The notes below the pieces were generated by a model that was given only the letters and a program-made list of their open reading frames with translations, was not told where the DNA came from and ran no database searches. A program made the position numbers and the translations under genes. From the NCBI GenBank assembly GCA_039519185.1, contig CM076846.1, positions 148,256,605 to 148,320,604 of the forward strand: DNA of 64,000 nucleotides. The letters are read 5' to 3'. Of this stretch, positions 23,101 to 33,790 are shown one piece after another (position 1 is the stretch's first letter; each line of letters begins with the position of its first letter). Origin of the DNA: Astragalus membranaceus. Lineage: Eukaryota; Streptophyta; Magnoliopsida; Fabales; Fabaceae.

Positions 23101-24349
23101 AAAAATGGCACCATTAACTTGGAAAATATCAAAGTGGTTTGTGTCTTTCCAACTATTTTTATTATATACCTTTTTAAGAGGATGATGTTAGAAATCTCAT
23201 AAAGTTGAGCTGGCCAGGCCTTGATGAAGAATGCAACAGATGCTATGAAGGAGTCACGCATTCCTGATTTTCTGGCATCAGTAAGTGCTTCGGTTTGACT
23301 GTAAAATGCACCTATATTTAGTCTAAACAATATTTTGTGCATGTATTGGTTAATAATATTCATACAAATGAAATGATCATGGGTGGCAGCTTAGTGCCTT
23401 GCAATACAGAAGGATGGATTTTGAGGAGTTTTGTGCAGCTGCACTTAGTGTTCATCAACTTGAAGCACTCGACAGGTGGGAGCAACATGCACGCTGCGCC
23501 TATGAAATTTTTGAAAAGGATGGAAACAGGGCTATAGTCATTGAGGAACTAGCTTCGGTATGCTTCTTTGGACTATGATGATGATAGTTTGTGCATACAT
23601 ACCTTTAGAATTTTTTATGCTGATAATGTTACTATGCCAGCTTTTTTTTTATTATATTAAAATGAACATACCCGTTAAGAGTCCCACATCGGATGTGATA
23701 TGGCCTGAAAAGTAGTTTATAGGTGGGAGACATCTCTCACTCTAAAAGTCGATTTTGTGGGGTTGAGTTAGGCCCAACTCAAATTCTATGATGGTATCAA
23801 AGCCTATCCAAAATCAGTAGGACCACCCACTATCGGGCCACTTGGGTCACACTCCAGTTGTCCAGTCTTGAGTGTGAGGGGTGTGTGTTAAGAGTCTCAC
23901 ATCGGATGTGATATGGCCTGAAAAATAGTTTATAAGTGGGAGGCATCCCACACTATAAAAGCCGGTTTTGTAGAGTTGAGTTAGTTCGACCTAAATTTTA
24001 AGAATACCTAACAAAATTCTACTTCAGTGGGTTGTAATTTGATAATTTCTAGCATCCTTGTAATCTCTAATATAATAATGTATAAATTTCAACATAGGAG
24101 TGGAGATATTGCAAGAAACTGATTTCATTGAGATTTAGTTTATGAACAACCAAATTTTGTAGCTATGCAATGCAAAACATTTCTCATGTGTGCCTTTAAA
24201 CAAATAATCAGGAGCTTGGCCTTGGTCCATCCGTCCCCGTTCATGCTGTTCTTCATGACTGGATTAGGCACACCGATGGAAAATTAAGCTTCCTTGGATT
24301 CGTTAAGTTGTTGCACGGTCCATCTCGAAGTCTTGTAAAACCTCAGTAG
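20136..24349 (+). CDS. CRK: CDPK-related protein kinase, 11 exons, complete
   Basis: Exons by GT-AG junctions and frame: 20136-20624, 21424-21554, 21700-21741, 21891-21999, 22253-22331, 22415-22711, 22788-22900, 23029-23136, 23218-23280, 23390-23557, 24212-24349. They join in frame to 578 codons plus a stop. The start MGLCTSKP offers Gly2 for myristoylation and Cys4 for palmitoylation, so the product is probably membrane-attached. A Ser/Pro/Asn-rich variable region follows. The Ser/Thr kinase domain starts near residue 125: GRGHFG loop at 132-137, Lys157, HRDLKPEN with Asp253, DFG Asp274, APE 298-300, ending near HPWI 384-387. The C-terminal third has degenerate EF-hand-like sequence (MDFEEFCAAALSVHQ, DGKLSFLGFVKLLHG), typical of CRKs rather than true CDPKs. 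Length and the 11-exon layout fit the plant CRK family as I know it. All key residues are present. Which CRK member it is cannot be decided here. Confidence 0.93.
20884..21345 (+). repeat. Tandem duplication inside kinase intron 1
   Basis: About 190 bp around 20884-21075 recur with changes at 21160-21345. Both copies share GGATGCCATGTG, TTGATTATAATTTTGTATTA (or a close form) and ACCGTTACTTGTGATTTG. It lies wholly in intron 1 and does not affect splice sites. Confidence 0.7.
23673..24003 (+). mobile_element. TRIM, family 3, in the last kinase intron
   Basis: LTRs are at 23673-23791 and 23886-24003. Target duplication ATACC flanks them (23668-23672 and 24004-24008). The primer site TGGTATCAAAGCCTATCC at 23792-23809 is the same as in family 1, and a GTGAGGGGTG purine tract precedes the second LTR. 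The first LTR starts CG instead of TG. It lies in intron 10 (23558-24211) in the same direction as the kinase, leaving both splice sites intact. Confidence 0.88.
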
Positions 24350-25990
24350 AAAAGAAAGCTTGGAAACCCCATCAGAGTACCTAAAAGCTTGCTCAATTAT
24401 AGAATCATTATCTGGCCAATAAAATGCTGTTCCACACATCACATTCCTATAAATCATCAGAGGTTCTGTTTCCTGTTTTATAAGGCTGGAGCTATTCTAC
24501 ACTTGGAGCAGGAGTGAAACCTGTTCCTACTTCCTACACAGGCTTTTTATATTTTTCCACTGTAAAGCTGTTGCGTGTTAAGGTGCAGGTGCAATTATAT
24601 TTCGCGATTGTTGTTAGACAGTTAATATTCTAACAGGTTCTGAGATTCACAGATGAGGAATATCATTATTGTCCAAATGCATGCATATTCATTGCATTGC
24701 ATCCCAGAGTTGAATGAAAGAAGTATTTAGAGCTCTGGCTTTCAAAATAGTTGCTAATATATTGAGAAGCTAGCTGAAGCAGAGCAGCACATTTGAGGTA
24801 GTGATATCCTCTATTGATTATTGGATACTGAACTGAAATAGAGACTCTCATTTGCAAGCTATAAACTGATCACCAGTCCAATGGCTTCATTTTCAAAGGT
24901 TAAAATTCAGAATCTGATCATTAACATCATAGCACAACACCATTGCTCTTATTTAACATCTTTGCAATATCTCCACCCCATTTAACTTTGGGTCACAAAC
25001 AGGATAGACTTTACTTATAATTCTTAAGGGAACATTTAGAAGAGCTTGTTTTCTTTAGTCTTGGGCACTTGTGTAACTCTTTGCAAAAGTTTGTAAAAAA
25101 TAAAACTTTAACATGCCTTTAAGTTCCTTTCAACTTATTTCATAAGTCTCCTAGATAGATGGATAATTTTTTTTTTTGAAGTTTTCAGCTTATGCATTGT
25201 TTACCTCATATTCTCTTTGATTGTAAAGACAACTTGTACATAAACACATATGATAAGTGTTTATCGAATAAGTGTTTAATGATAATATACTATATATTCA
25301 AAATGGGTCATTTCTGTTAAACTTGAGTTACAAGGATGAGTTATTCTGCAACTGGACAGAAATAGTGAATAGTGAACTTTTTAATAAGAAACAAATAAAA
25401 CTTTTTATGCTTTTAACTAGAGTAGGGTTTCAAACGTACACTCTCTGGACTTTACCAGAAAAAAATACAAAATGTTTTGAACTCAAATATAAACAAATAT
25501 CAACAAAGTCAACTTCATTTAATGTTATTATTCTATAAATACTCTTATTTAATTCTACTTTTACTGCAATGAGTTTTGCCCGTTTTCGAGAAAATAATTG
25601 TGTATTAGTAAAATAAGTTTTTTTATGAAATCAAAAATATTAAATGAATATAACTAGCTTTTTAATCGGTGTGAAGTTAAGTTTTTTGCTTATAAATGAG
25701 TCTTGAGTAGTAATTGGTATCGTCATAGAGATTTCGGTTCATCAATAATGAAGATCCATATACTCCAATGCTTATAAAGCAGAAAATGAGTTTAAACAAT
25801 ACGATGGCATATGTGTATTAGAGGATTTAAAATTAACCTAATGTTAAACGTAGAATTTGTTAGTCCCCCATTGTTGGCTGCATCGGGAATTTTTAGCAAC
25901 ATAGGGGCATCGACTCCTGGGGTAGAACTTGGGTGTCTCCGTGTGATAGTGCGCGTATGGGGTTTATTTGTCATTTCGTCTAAGCTAATA
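24350..25990. other. Kinase 3' flank, no further gene seen
   Basis: The first few hundred bases are presumably 3' UTR. No clear poly(A) signal can be assigned. The rest is AT-rich; short open frames here show no recognisable domain. Confidence 0.5.
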
Positions 25991-26049
25991 AAAAAATGTG
26001 CAATTTGTTAACAGAGTTGAAATTCAAAAATATTTTTGGTCGAGTCCAT

Positions 26050-26300
26050 TCGATAGGAAAATCCGAGAATTGCACACAAAGACTTTCAAGAAGGCATGTA
26101 CTAAAATTTTTAAGCATAAAGAGAGCTCAAAGTTGCTCAAGAAGGAGTTCAAGACAACAATGATTGGCATAAAGTGGCACATTTAGGGAAGGATATTGAT
26201 TTACTATGGAAGCAAGAAGAGATGTATTGGGAAAAAACTACAATCCATCTTACGTTACTAATGTCTATTGTAATGTTACGGAGATACTCCTGTAAAGTAT
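26050..26300 (+). pseudogene. Possible LINE fragment (endonuclease-RT linker)
   Basis: Frames here give LLKKEFKTTMIGIKWHI and then DLLWKQEEMYWEKTT. These resemble the charged linker between endonuclease and reverse transcriptase of plant L1-like LINEs. The fragment is short and broken, and the assignment rests only on this resemblance. Confidence 0.35.
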
Positions 26301-26359
26301 GGCGGGTCATACATATAATGATTGCAGTTTTTTTGGATTACAAAACAATCAAAAATTAG

Positions 26360-26809
26360 TTGAAAAAAATGGCCAACAGAGGTTGGCGCCTAAACCAACC
26401 TTCACTTTCGGCTTTGGCTAAAGAGATAAAGATACGTTTAATACGAAGTCGGGAAACACTAAATGACTGAGGATTTGGCATATATAAAACTTCACTTGCT
26501 AAAGAATGAACAACTTCGTTGACTTGCCTCTTTGCATACTATACCTTAGAGTTTTAAAAAAAAAAGAGCTAACAATGTTTTTACAATGATACAAATAGCT
26601 TCAAAACATGAGTGAACCACCTATTGGGAATTAAAATTATCACTGGCTACTGATGCACCCATTTGATTGGTTCAAGGAGACCTGATGCTTCACCTTCATA
26701 AACACTTAAAATAGGAGAGAAACACATGGTTTGGGCCTTCACAAACAAGCCATTGTCATCCCTAATGCACATACCCAGGCTCACATGTAATTTGCAGCCT
26801 TAAAAAAAA
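26360..26809 (-). pseudogene. LINE RNase H relic, downstream part
   Basis: Minus-strand frames give KAANYM, CALG/RDDNGLFVKAQTMCF and, further on, KRQVNEVVHSLASEV, which match the RNase H (RVT_3) tail of plant LINEs. Its upstream part continues at 34075-34209, beyond an inserted plus-strand LINE. Frames are broken. Confidence 0.6.
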
Positions 26810-26823
26810 CTGCATCAGGTAAT

Positions 26824-27204
26824 TTGGCTAAAGCAGGTATTTCTTGGGTATGGAGAAGTCTACTTCATGGTAGAGAATTACTTAAAGAGAAAGGCAGGTG
26901 GACTGTTGGCAGTGGTGCAACTATCAATGTAGTTAATGATTACTGGGACATTGATAAGCTCAGAATATCTCTAGACTCAAGATCTGCAATTGAGGCTATG
27001 AAAACCCCTATTGGGTGGTCTAACTCTGAGGATCCCCTAGCTTGGCCCTTGGAAAGAGATGGTAATTACTCTGCTAGAACTGGTTATGCTAGCCTAATGG
27101 AAGATTACATTGCCCCAAGTTACAATCCCTCTTCATCATTTACCCACTCTACTGCTAGGAAGTTTTGGTCCCTGAGAGGATTAAGCATTTCATATGGAGA
27201 TTGA
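26824..27204 (+). pseudogene. LINE post-RT region, 5' piece
   Basis: The frame gives SWVWRSLLHGRELLKEKGRW and TVGSGATINVVNDYW, matching the region between RT and the zinc-binding motif in plant LINE ORF2. A one-base shift near 27170 is followed by PERIKHFIWRLKH, the start of the zinc-binding (zf-RVT) motif. It is then cut by the CACTA-like element at 27211 and continues near 29503. Confidence 0.7.
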
Positions 27205-27210
27205 AACATA

Positions 27211-29495
27211 CACTACAAGAAAAACGCATTTTTCCGGCGGATTTTTTCCTCCGGTACGGTTCCGGTGGAAATTTGGCATTTCCGGCGGATTTTCTCGGCC
27301 GGTAAATTTCCGGCGAAAAAATAGACTTTCCAGCGGATTTTTTAAAAAATATATATTTAACGTTTTTTTTTAAAAAAAATCCGCTGGAAAAATGCTTTAC
27401 CGGCGGAAAACATCTGCCGAAAATTACTGGCAGAAAAATCCGCCGATAATGCGCGTTTCCGGCGGATTTTTAAAATAATTTTTATTTTTTTAAAAAAAAA
27501 ATCCGCCGGTATTGCCCATTTCCGACAGATTTTTCAAAAAATTATTTATTTATTTTTAAAAATCCGCCGGTAATGTACATTTCCGACGGATTTTTCAAAA
27601 AATTATTTATTTATTTATTTTTAAAAATCCGCCGGAAATGTACATTACCGGCGGATTTTTAATTTTTTTTTTTAAAATCTGCCGGTAATGCACATTTCCG
27701 GCGGATTTTTCAAAAATTATTTATTTAATTTATTTTTAAAAATCAGCCGGAAATGTACATTACCGGCGGATTTTTAAAAAATTAGTTATTTTTTTATAAA
27801 AATCTGCCTGTAATGCACATTTCCGGCGGATTTTTCAAAAAATTATTTATTTATTTATTTTTAAAAATCCGCCGGAAATGTGCATTACCGGCGGATTTTA
27901 AAAAAATTTAAAAATCCGCCTATAATGTACATTACCGGCGGATTTTTAAAAATAAATAAATAAATAATTTTTTGAAAAATCCGCCGGAAATGTGCATTAC
28001 AGGCAGATTTTTTAAAAAAAAATAACTAATTTTTTAAAAATCCGCCGGTAATGTACATTTCCGGCTGATTTTTAAAAATAAATTAAATAAATAATTTTTG
28101 AAAAATCCGCCGGAAATGTGCATTACCGGCAGATTTTAAAAAAAAAAATTAAAAATCCGCCGGTAATGTACATTTCCGGCGGATTTTTAAAAATAACTAA
28201 ATAAATAATTTTTTGAAAAATCCGTCGGAAATGTACATTTCCGGCGGATTTTTCAAAAATTATTTATTTAATTTATTTTTAAAAATCAGCCGGAAATGTA
28301 CATTACCGGCGGATTTTTAAAAAATTAGTTATTTTTTTTTAAAAATCTGCCTGTAATGCACATTTCCGGCGGATTTTTCAAAAAATTATTTATTTATTTA
28401 TTTTTAAAAATCCGCCGGTAATGTACATTATCGGCGGATTTTTAAATTTTTTTAAAATCCGCCGGTAATGCACATTTCCGGCGGATTTTTAAAAAATTAT
28501 TTATTTATTTTTAAAAATCCGCCGGTAATGCACATTTCCGACGGATTTTTCAAAAAATTATTTATTTATTTATTTTTAAAAATCCGCCGGTAATGTACAT
28601 TTCCGACGGAAAAAACCGCCGGTAAATCCGCCGGAACCGTTCGAAAATGCCTATATATAAAACCTTCTCCTATACTCTTCTCATTCTCTCATTTCACTCT
28701 TTATTTCATTCTCATTCATTTCTACACTGTCCCTCATCTTATCTTTCTTCTTCTTTCTCATACTCTCCAATATCCATAAATTTCTCTACATATCTCTCTT
28801 CTATATTTCCTCTTTCTTTTTCATTCTCATTCATTCTCACTCCTTCATTTTTATTCTTTCTTACTTCTTCATTCTTATTCTCTCCTATATTATTACTTCT
28901 CATACTCTCCTTCATTCTTACTCCTTCTTCCTGGTTCATTTTTATTCTCTCCAATATTATTTCTTCTCATACTCTTTTTCCTTCTTATTCATTCCTACTT
29001 CTTCATTCTCATTCATTTATTCTTTCTCATTCTGTTCTATATCATTTTTCTCATATTCTACCTCATTTTCATTTTTCTTACTTCTTATTAAATTACATAC
29101 TAAATTTTAAAATTCGAAAAGATTTAAAAAAAATAATTTTTTTTTAAAAAATAAAAAATAAAAAATCCGCCGGTAATGTGCATTTCCGGCGGATTTTTCA
29201 AAAAAAAATTAATTTTTATTTTTTTAAAAAATCCGCCGGAAACGCCCATTACCGGCGGAAAAATCCGTCGAAAATTACTGACGGAAAAATCCGCTGGTAA
29301 TGCGCGTTTCCGGCGGATTTTTCAAAAAAAAAAATTATTTTTTATTTATAAAAATTCCGCCGGAAATGTGATTACCGGCGGAAAAAATCCGCCGGAAATT
29401 ACCGGCGGAAAAATCCTCCGGAAATTACCGGCGGAAATTCCGCCGGAAAACATTACCTACGAGCGTTTTACCGGCGGAAATTATGCCGGAAAACA
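27211..29495 (+). mobile_element. CACTA-like element with dense palindromic subterminal array
   Basis: The left end is CACTACAAGAAAAACGC, a classic CACTA terminus. From 27230 to 28640 it carries some twenty units of roughly 60-70 bp, each itself an inverted repeat (ATCCGCCGG ... CCGGCGGAT around AATGNNCATT) with A/T spacers. A CT-rich spacer follows (28650-29110), then a shorter array of the same motifs (29163-29495). CACTA subterminal repeats are known transposase binding sites. No transposase is encoded, and I do not find the expected right terminus TTCTTGTAGTG, so the right end is lost or altered. Confidence 0.7.
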
Positions 29496-29502
29496 TTACC
29501 TG

Positions 29503-30413
29503 CAGATAGGACATAGTGATAATGTTGTTGCTTCTAGGCTAAATCTTTCCATTAAGCACATTGCTAGGGGTACCCTATGTCCTATCTGCAAATTGTCTGA
29601 AGAATCCACTAAACATCTGTTCTTACTCTGTCCCTGGACTACTCCTATTTGGCATGGCCTTCAGGTATGCTCTGTCCCCGTGAATTCTAACATCACTAGC
29701 ATTGTTGTATGGCTGGAAAACATAATTGAGAATGACAGGTTATCTAAAAAGGAGAATAGGCTTCCTATTGCAACTATTTTCTTTACCCTATGGAATATTT
29801 GGAAGACTAGAAACCTAAAGGTGTTTGAGGACTCTAATCCTAACCCTAGTCAAGTTCTGCACCAGATAAAGGCAGCAACTTATGAATTCTACAATCATAA
29901 AGCTGAAAATGATTTAAATAGCAGTATTTCAGCTGGTTCTACAAGGAACTCAACTAGGTGGAGACCACCCCGTGTCAATTTTATAAAAATCAACACAGAT
30001 GCCCAATTTAACAACCAGACAGGTGTTGGTACTAGTGGAATCGTGTGTCGTGATGATAGAGGTAGGGTTTTAGCTGGTATTAGCTCACGGTTGTATGCTT
30101 CTTCTGCTCTTGTGGCTGAAGCGATGGCGTTGAGGGAAGCAGTTGCGTTGGCTGGTAACCTTGGCTTCACTGATGTGGTTGTTGAGTCAGATTGCAAGGA
30201 TCTCGTGGATATGTGTAGAGGAAGCATCAGAAGGTGGGAAATTGAACAAATTGTCAAGGACATACTCAAATTAAAGGAAAATTGTACCTGGCTCGGTTTC
30301 TTATGGACCCATCGATCGGCGAATGGTGTTGCTGATTTGCTCGCGCACCTTGCTTCTTTGAATCAATTGCCAACCAACTGGTATCTAACCCTCCTCGAGA
30401 TCTTGCTGTGGTG
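29503..30413 (+). pseudogene. LINE zinc-binding region and RNase H domain, 3' piece
   Basis: The first part has CPICKLSEESTKHLFLLCPW, a zf-RVT motif of C-x2-C-x7-H-x4-C form. It then has WNIWKTRN and an RNase H domain with INTDAQF, the Glu in AEAMALREAV, VVVESDCKDLV and WTHRSANGVADLLAHLA, so all expected acidic and His positions can be seen. This piece is open to its stop at 30412-30414. It continues the frame broken off at 27204 and was separated from it by the CACTA-like insertion. Confidence 0.8.
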
Positions 30414-30642
30414 ATCAGATCGGAATTGAAGAAGAATTGAAGGTTGGGTGCAGCTTTGATGATGTTTGCTCAATTAGGGTTGTGGATGAAGGCTTCGTGT
30501 CTTTTCGTTTCTCTCTGATACCTTTTTAGTGAAAGTAGGCTTTTATTTCTCTTTCCTCAATTATGTTGGCTCCATACCCAGCTTGTAGCGGGCTATTGGG
30601 CTCTGGGGGTTTTGTTCTGTTTCCATGTAATATTTTTGTATA

Positions 30643-30720
30643 GTTTTTTTTGTACCCCCATCATATCACTATATACCCCCCCCCCCCCACAGACCCTGTG
30701 AAAAGACGAAAATACCCTTA
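30643..30720 (+). repeat. Left terminal inverted repeat of the PMD element
   Basis: It pairs with about 33795-33870. The match extends past the poly-C run to AAGACGAAAATACCC. Confidence 0.85.
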
Positions 30721-30779
30721 AAATTTTTACAAATTTACAAAATATTTACTATTTTTCACTTGCATCCGTTTGACCAGAA

Positions 30780-30950
30780 AGTTTCCTGAGAGAATCGGAT
30801 TTACCATTCAGAGAGCTATTTCTGATTTTCCATCGGATTTACCATCGGATCTACATACATCCGATCTTCCTCAGAGTCAGCAGAAATAGTAAGTCGGATC
30901 TAGCTATATCCGTTTTCCCCATCGTATCTACCTATATCCGACTTGTGTTT
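30780..30950. repeat. Left subterminal palindromic repeats
   Basis: Short units ATCGGATTTACC, ATCGGATCTAC and their complements (ATCCGATC, TCGGATCTAG) alternate direction and can pair locally. The same unit family occurs at the other end. Confidence 0.6.
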
Positions 30951-30982
30951 TATTTTTGTTTAAAAATTTGTTTTTTATCCCA

Positions 30983-32755
30983 ATGTCCAATAGGTATCGA
31001 GGGGAGTCCTCGGCTCAGGCCTCGCCATCTGCTCCCAGTACATGCACCCGCCACAGGATTGCGGGACATGCGTCTACCCGGCGTAGCCGACAGCAGCAGT
31101 ATCAGCAGGTGGAGGAGGCCCCAGACTATCACTATGAGGAGGCCCAGCAGGGGCACCCTTTTGATGAGCATTCTATGTCTGAGGACCATTCTATGCCTGA
31201 GGACTACCAGCAGCAGCAGCAATACCAGAAGGATCAGCCTCAGCAGGGGCATCAGGAACAGCATGAGGAGCAGCCTCCTCTATTCACTGGGCTAGCATCT
31301 CATGTTTGTACCGTTATACTGAGAGACCCGGTAAGTTTAATTTATTTACGTAGCCTTCTTAGTTTAATTTATTTACGTAGCCTTCTTAGTTTAATTTATT
31401 TACATAGCCTTTTTTTTTTATAATACAGACATATGAGCGTAAATTGAAGGTTACCAACCATGGTAACAAGCTGGCTTAGAGACTGCTTGGGTTTTCCCAA
31501 AACCACCGGTTGTGGTCCTTTATCACAAGTTCCGGATTAGCCCCCCTCGTCTTGACCGGACATACAAAGGTAGACCATGAGCTGATGTCTGCTTTTCTTG
31601 AGAGGTGGCACTCAGAGACATCGTCATTTCACTTACCATTTGGTGAAATGACGGTTACTTTGGATGATGTCTCATGTTTGCTGCATCTACCCATTACGAG
31701 GAACTACTAGAGAGCTCCACCTACTTCTGTCACCACTGATCAGGCCATCCACCTAGCGCATGTTTATCTAGGTGTGACTGTGGAGGAGGCGGGGCGGGAA
31801 TGTCGAGCTTCATCTGGCCCATATTACCGTTTTGAGTGGCTGCAGGAGATTGTTAGTAGAGGATCCATAGAGAGTGACATGCACCCTGCTGTCAGGGCCT
31901 TTATCCTTCTGATCTTGAGCTGCTCCATCTTCACAGTCAAGACCGGCGACAGGGCTGAGGCTAAGTAGTTGCTGCTACTTGAGGATGTCAGTGCAGCTGG
32001 TGTGGGATCATATGCATGGGGGGAAGCAGCACTTGCTTTCATGTATGACCAGCTGAACTACTCCTGCTTGGACCAGGCGCATCAGTTAGGAGGGTATGCG
32101 ACCCTCTTACAGGTAATAATTTTAAGTTAATTTTTTCCGAGTTTGGTTAAATTTCTGTTAAATAGTTTTTAATTCACCATGTTGTTTATCTTCTTTTTTT
32201 CAGAGCCGGATTTTATGGTATTTTCCTCAGCTAGTGAAGAGGAGGAGTGAATTGCGGGCTGGAGCACTGTGTGGGCGTTGAAGGAAGAAGAAGACAGATG
32301 GAGTGAAGCTGGGGGTATACATGCAGATGATTGACGCGCTGACCTCGGATGATGTCTGTTGGCGACCGTTTGAGGGGCACCGGGAGGATAGAGACATTGA
32401 GCATGTGTCATTATTCAGGGGACACATCGGCTGGGGAGACATCACTGTTCCCTACATGCCAGATAGGTGCCTCAGACAGTTTGGGTACGTGCAGGTTATC
32501 CCATGTCACCCTCTCACTGGTCGTCTGTGCCATGCAGACTGCATTTTTCGTATTGCACATTATATGTCTGTGGTGGAGGAGGTTTTGCGTACTACTTATC
32601 CTGCTGAGGAGTTGGGTCAGGTTGCTCCGGACTACTTACATTGGTATGTGAGAGCATCTATTCCTAGACTCTTACGGGTTGCATCACCACCACCACCACC
32701 AGTACAGCTAGATTTGCTCAAGATGGTGGAGGAGGAGATTCGGAGGGGTTTCTGA
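30983..32755 (+). pseudogene. Plant mobile domain (PMD) protein gene with four in-frame stops
   Basis: Three exons join in frame: 30983-31330, 31429-32112, 32204-32755 (527 codons), with GT-AG borders. Exon 1 is Gln/Glu-rich low-complexity sequence. Exons 2-3 hold a PMD (MAIN/MAIL1-type) domain: TSSGLAPLVLTGHTKVDHEL, FLERWHSETSSFHLPFGEMT, VTLDDVSCLLHLPI, SYAWGEAALAFMYDQL, and the hallmark YMPDRCLRQFGYVQVIP. Stops interrupt at 31477, 31708, 31966 and 32279, yet no frame shift is present. Each stop is one C-to-T change from CAG or CGA. Cellular PMD proteins act in gene and TE silencing; here the gene is cargo or part of a transposon. Intron 1 carries three copies of a 27-bp repeat starting AGTTTAATTTATTTAC. 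Confidence 0.85.
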
Positions 32756-32993
32756 GCGGAGACATTAGGATGGGTAGTCAGACATACGCTCGCCTCCCGC
32801 GGTTACTGGATATGCTACCGGGGCGTGATTAAGGGGTTTTGTGGGATTGTATGCTTGAACTATTTTTTTATGACTTGATTCTTATTATTTCTTGTTTATT
32901 ACATTTGTGGAGTTTCATTAAAATTTCGACTTCATTCATGAGATAAAAGATAAAACATAACCAACTACAATAACAATAGGCAGATACATTTTC

Positions 32994-33401
32994 CTAAAAT
33001 TCTGGTCGTCGAACACGACGTAAAATCTCATTCACACTCCGTTGAGTTTCCACGTACAGCTCCAACGGCTTATACCCCTGAAGCGTGTCATGGATGTTTA
33101 ACATGTTCGCCACGTCTTCGTCAGTCTTGATTGTCATGGACGAGAAGGAAACGCGGCCATCGTCTCCAAGACAGGGTTTGCGATAAGTGATACTAGTGAC
33201 GTCACGGTCGTCACCAGTCACTTGAACTTTGGACCACACTTTATCCTTCAAACCTTCAAACCCCATGCCGCGGTGGATTCTGCATAACACCGACTGAGGA
33301 CTCCAGAAGTGGACACCATCTTCTCTCATCGTGATTTGACCCCGATGATGTATATCGCAAAGCCTATTGTCATCTGAGCGTTGAGTGAGACATATCTCCA
33401 T
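32994..33401 (-). CDS. Small protein resembling the N-terminal part of MuDR-type transposases
   Basis: The start is chosen at the Met in MEICLTQRSDD (33401); the frame is open upstream to 33464. Features are VWSKVQVTG, ITYRKPC, GRVSFSSMTIKTDEDVANML and LELYVETQ. The pattern of a beta-rich start, a GR-x-F/Y block, an acidic DEDV and a final LELYV resembles the N-terminal region of plant MuDR-type transposases. There is no catalytic domain. It faces the PMD gene tail to tail. The family call is my recognition of a weak pattern and needs a profile search. Confidence 0.45.
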   Translation of the reverse strand: MEICLTQRSDDNRLCDIHHRGQITMREDGVHFWSPQSVLCRIHRGMGFEGLKDKVWSKVQVTGDDRDVTSITYRKPCLGDDGRVSFSSMTIKTDEDVANMLNIHDTLQGYKPLELYVETQRSVNEILRRVRRPEF

Positions 33402-33559
33402 TTTGGATGAGTGAAATAAGCAAGTGAAAGTAAAATTTTTGAGTGAAAAGAATGAGGTTGGCAATGGGTATTAATAGAATTCGTCAATGATTATCAACCG
33501 TTGATATTGTCGGTGCAATCTACACCGTTGATCAACATTGGCAGTCAAATCCTACCCGT

Positions 33560-33790
33560 CGAATTTGGTACAAATCGGATTTACCTATCAGGGAGGTAAA
33601 TCCGATTTGCATTTTAACAAAGCGGACATACCCCCATTGATAGGTATATCCGCTTTGTTAACAAAACGGATCTACCTCACTAAAGGTAGATCCGATTTCC
33701 CCCCACTAATTCTAATCAGATATACGTAAATTCGCCTTTTAGTTGTGTGAATCGGATCTACCTACCTTATATGTAGATCCGATTTAAGTC
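33560..33790. repeat. Right subterminal palindromic repeats
   Basis: Several hairpin-forming pairs: AATCGGATTTACCT ... AGGTAAATCCGATT, AAAGCGGACATACC ... GGTATATCCGCTTT, ACGGATCTACCT ... AGGTAGATCCGAT, and AATCGGATCTACCT ... ATGTAGATCCGATT. They match the family seen at 30780-30950. Confidence 0.75.

Noticed and set aside
25811..26011. Short open frame with a membrane-protein look
   Set aside because: Sixty-odd residues, no family, no splice context or flanking exons.
27211..28640. Regularly spaced palindromes suggesting a CRISPR array
   Set aside because: Units vary, are A/T-spaced and belong to a CACTA-type end in a plant genome; there are no unique spacers or cas genes.
28647..29147. Ser/Phe/Leu-rich frame of 166 codons
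   Set aside because: CT-rich spacer of the CACTA-like element; periodic CATTCTCAT sequence without domain signals.
26818..30413. A host RNase H or reverse-transcriptase-related gene
   Set aside because: Flanking duplication, A tail and the zinc/RNase H order show a truncated LINE copy.
31429..32755. Treating the PMD region as a functional host gene (MAIN or MAIL1)
   Set aside because: Four in-frame stops and its position between MULE-type ends make it transposon cargo.
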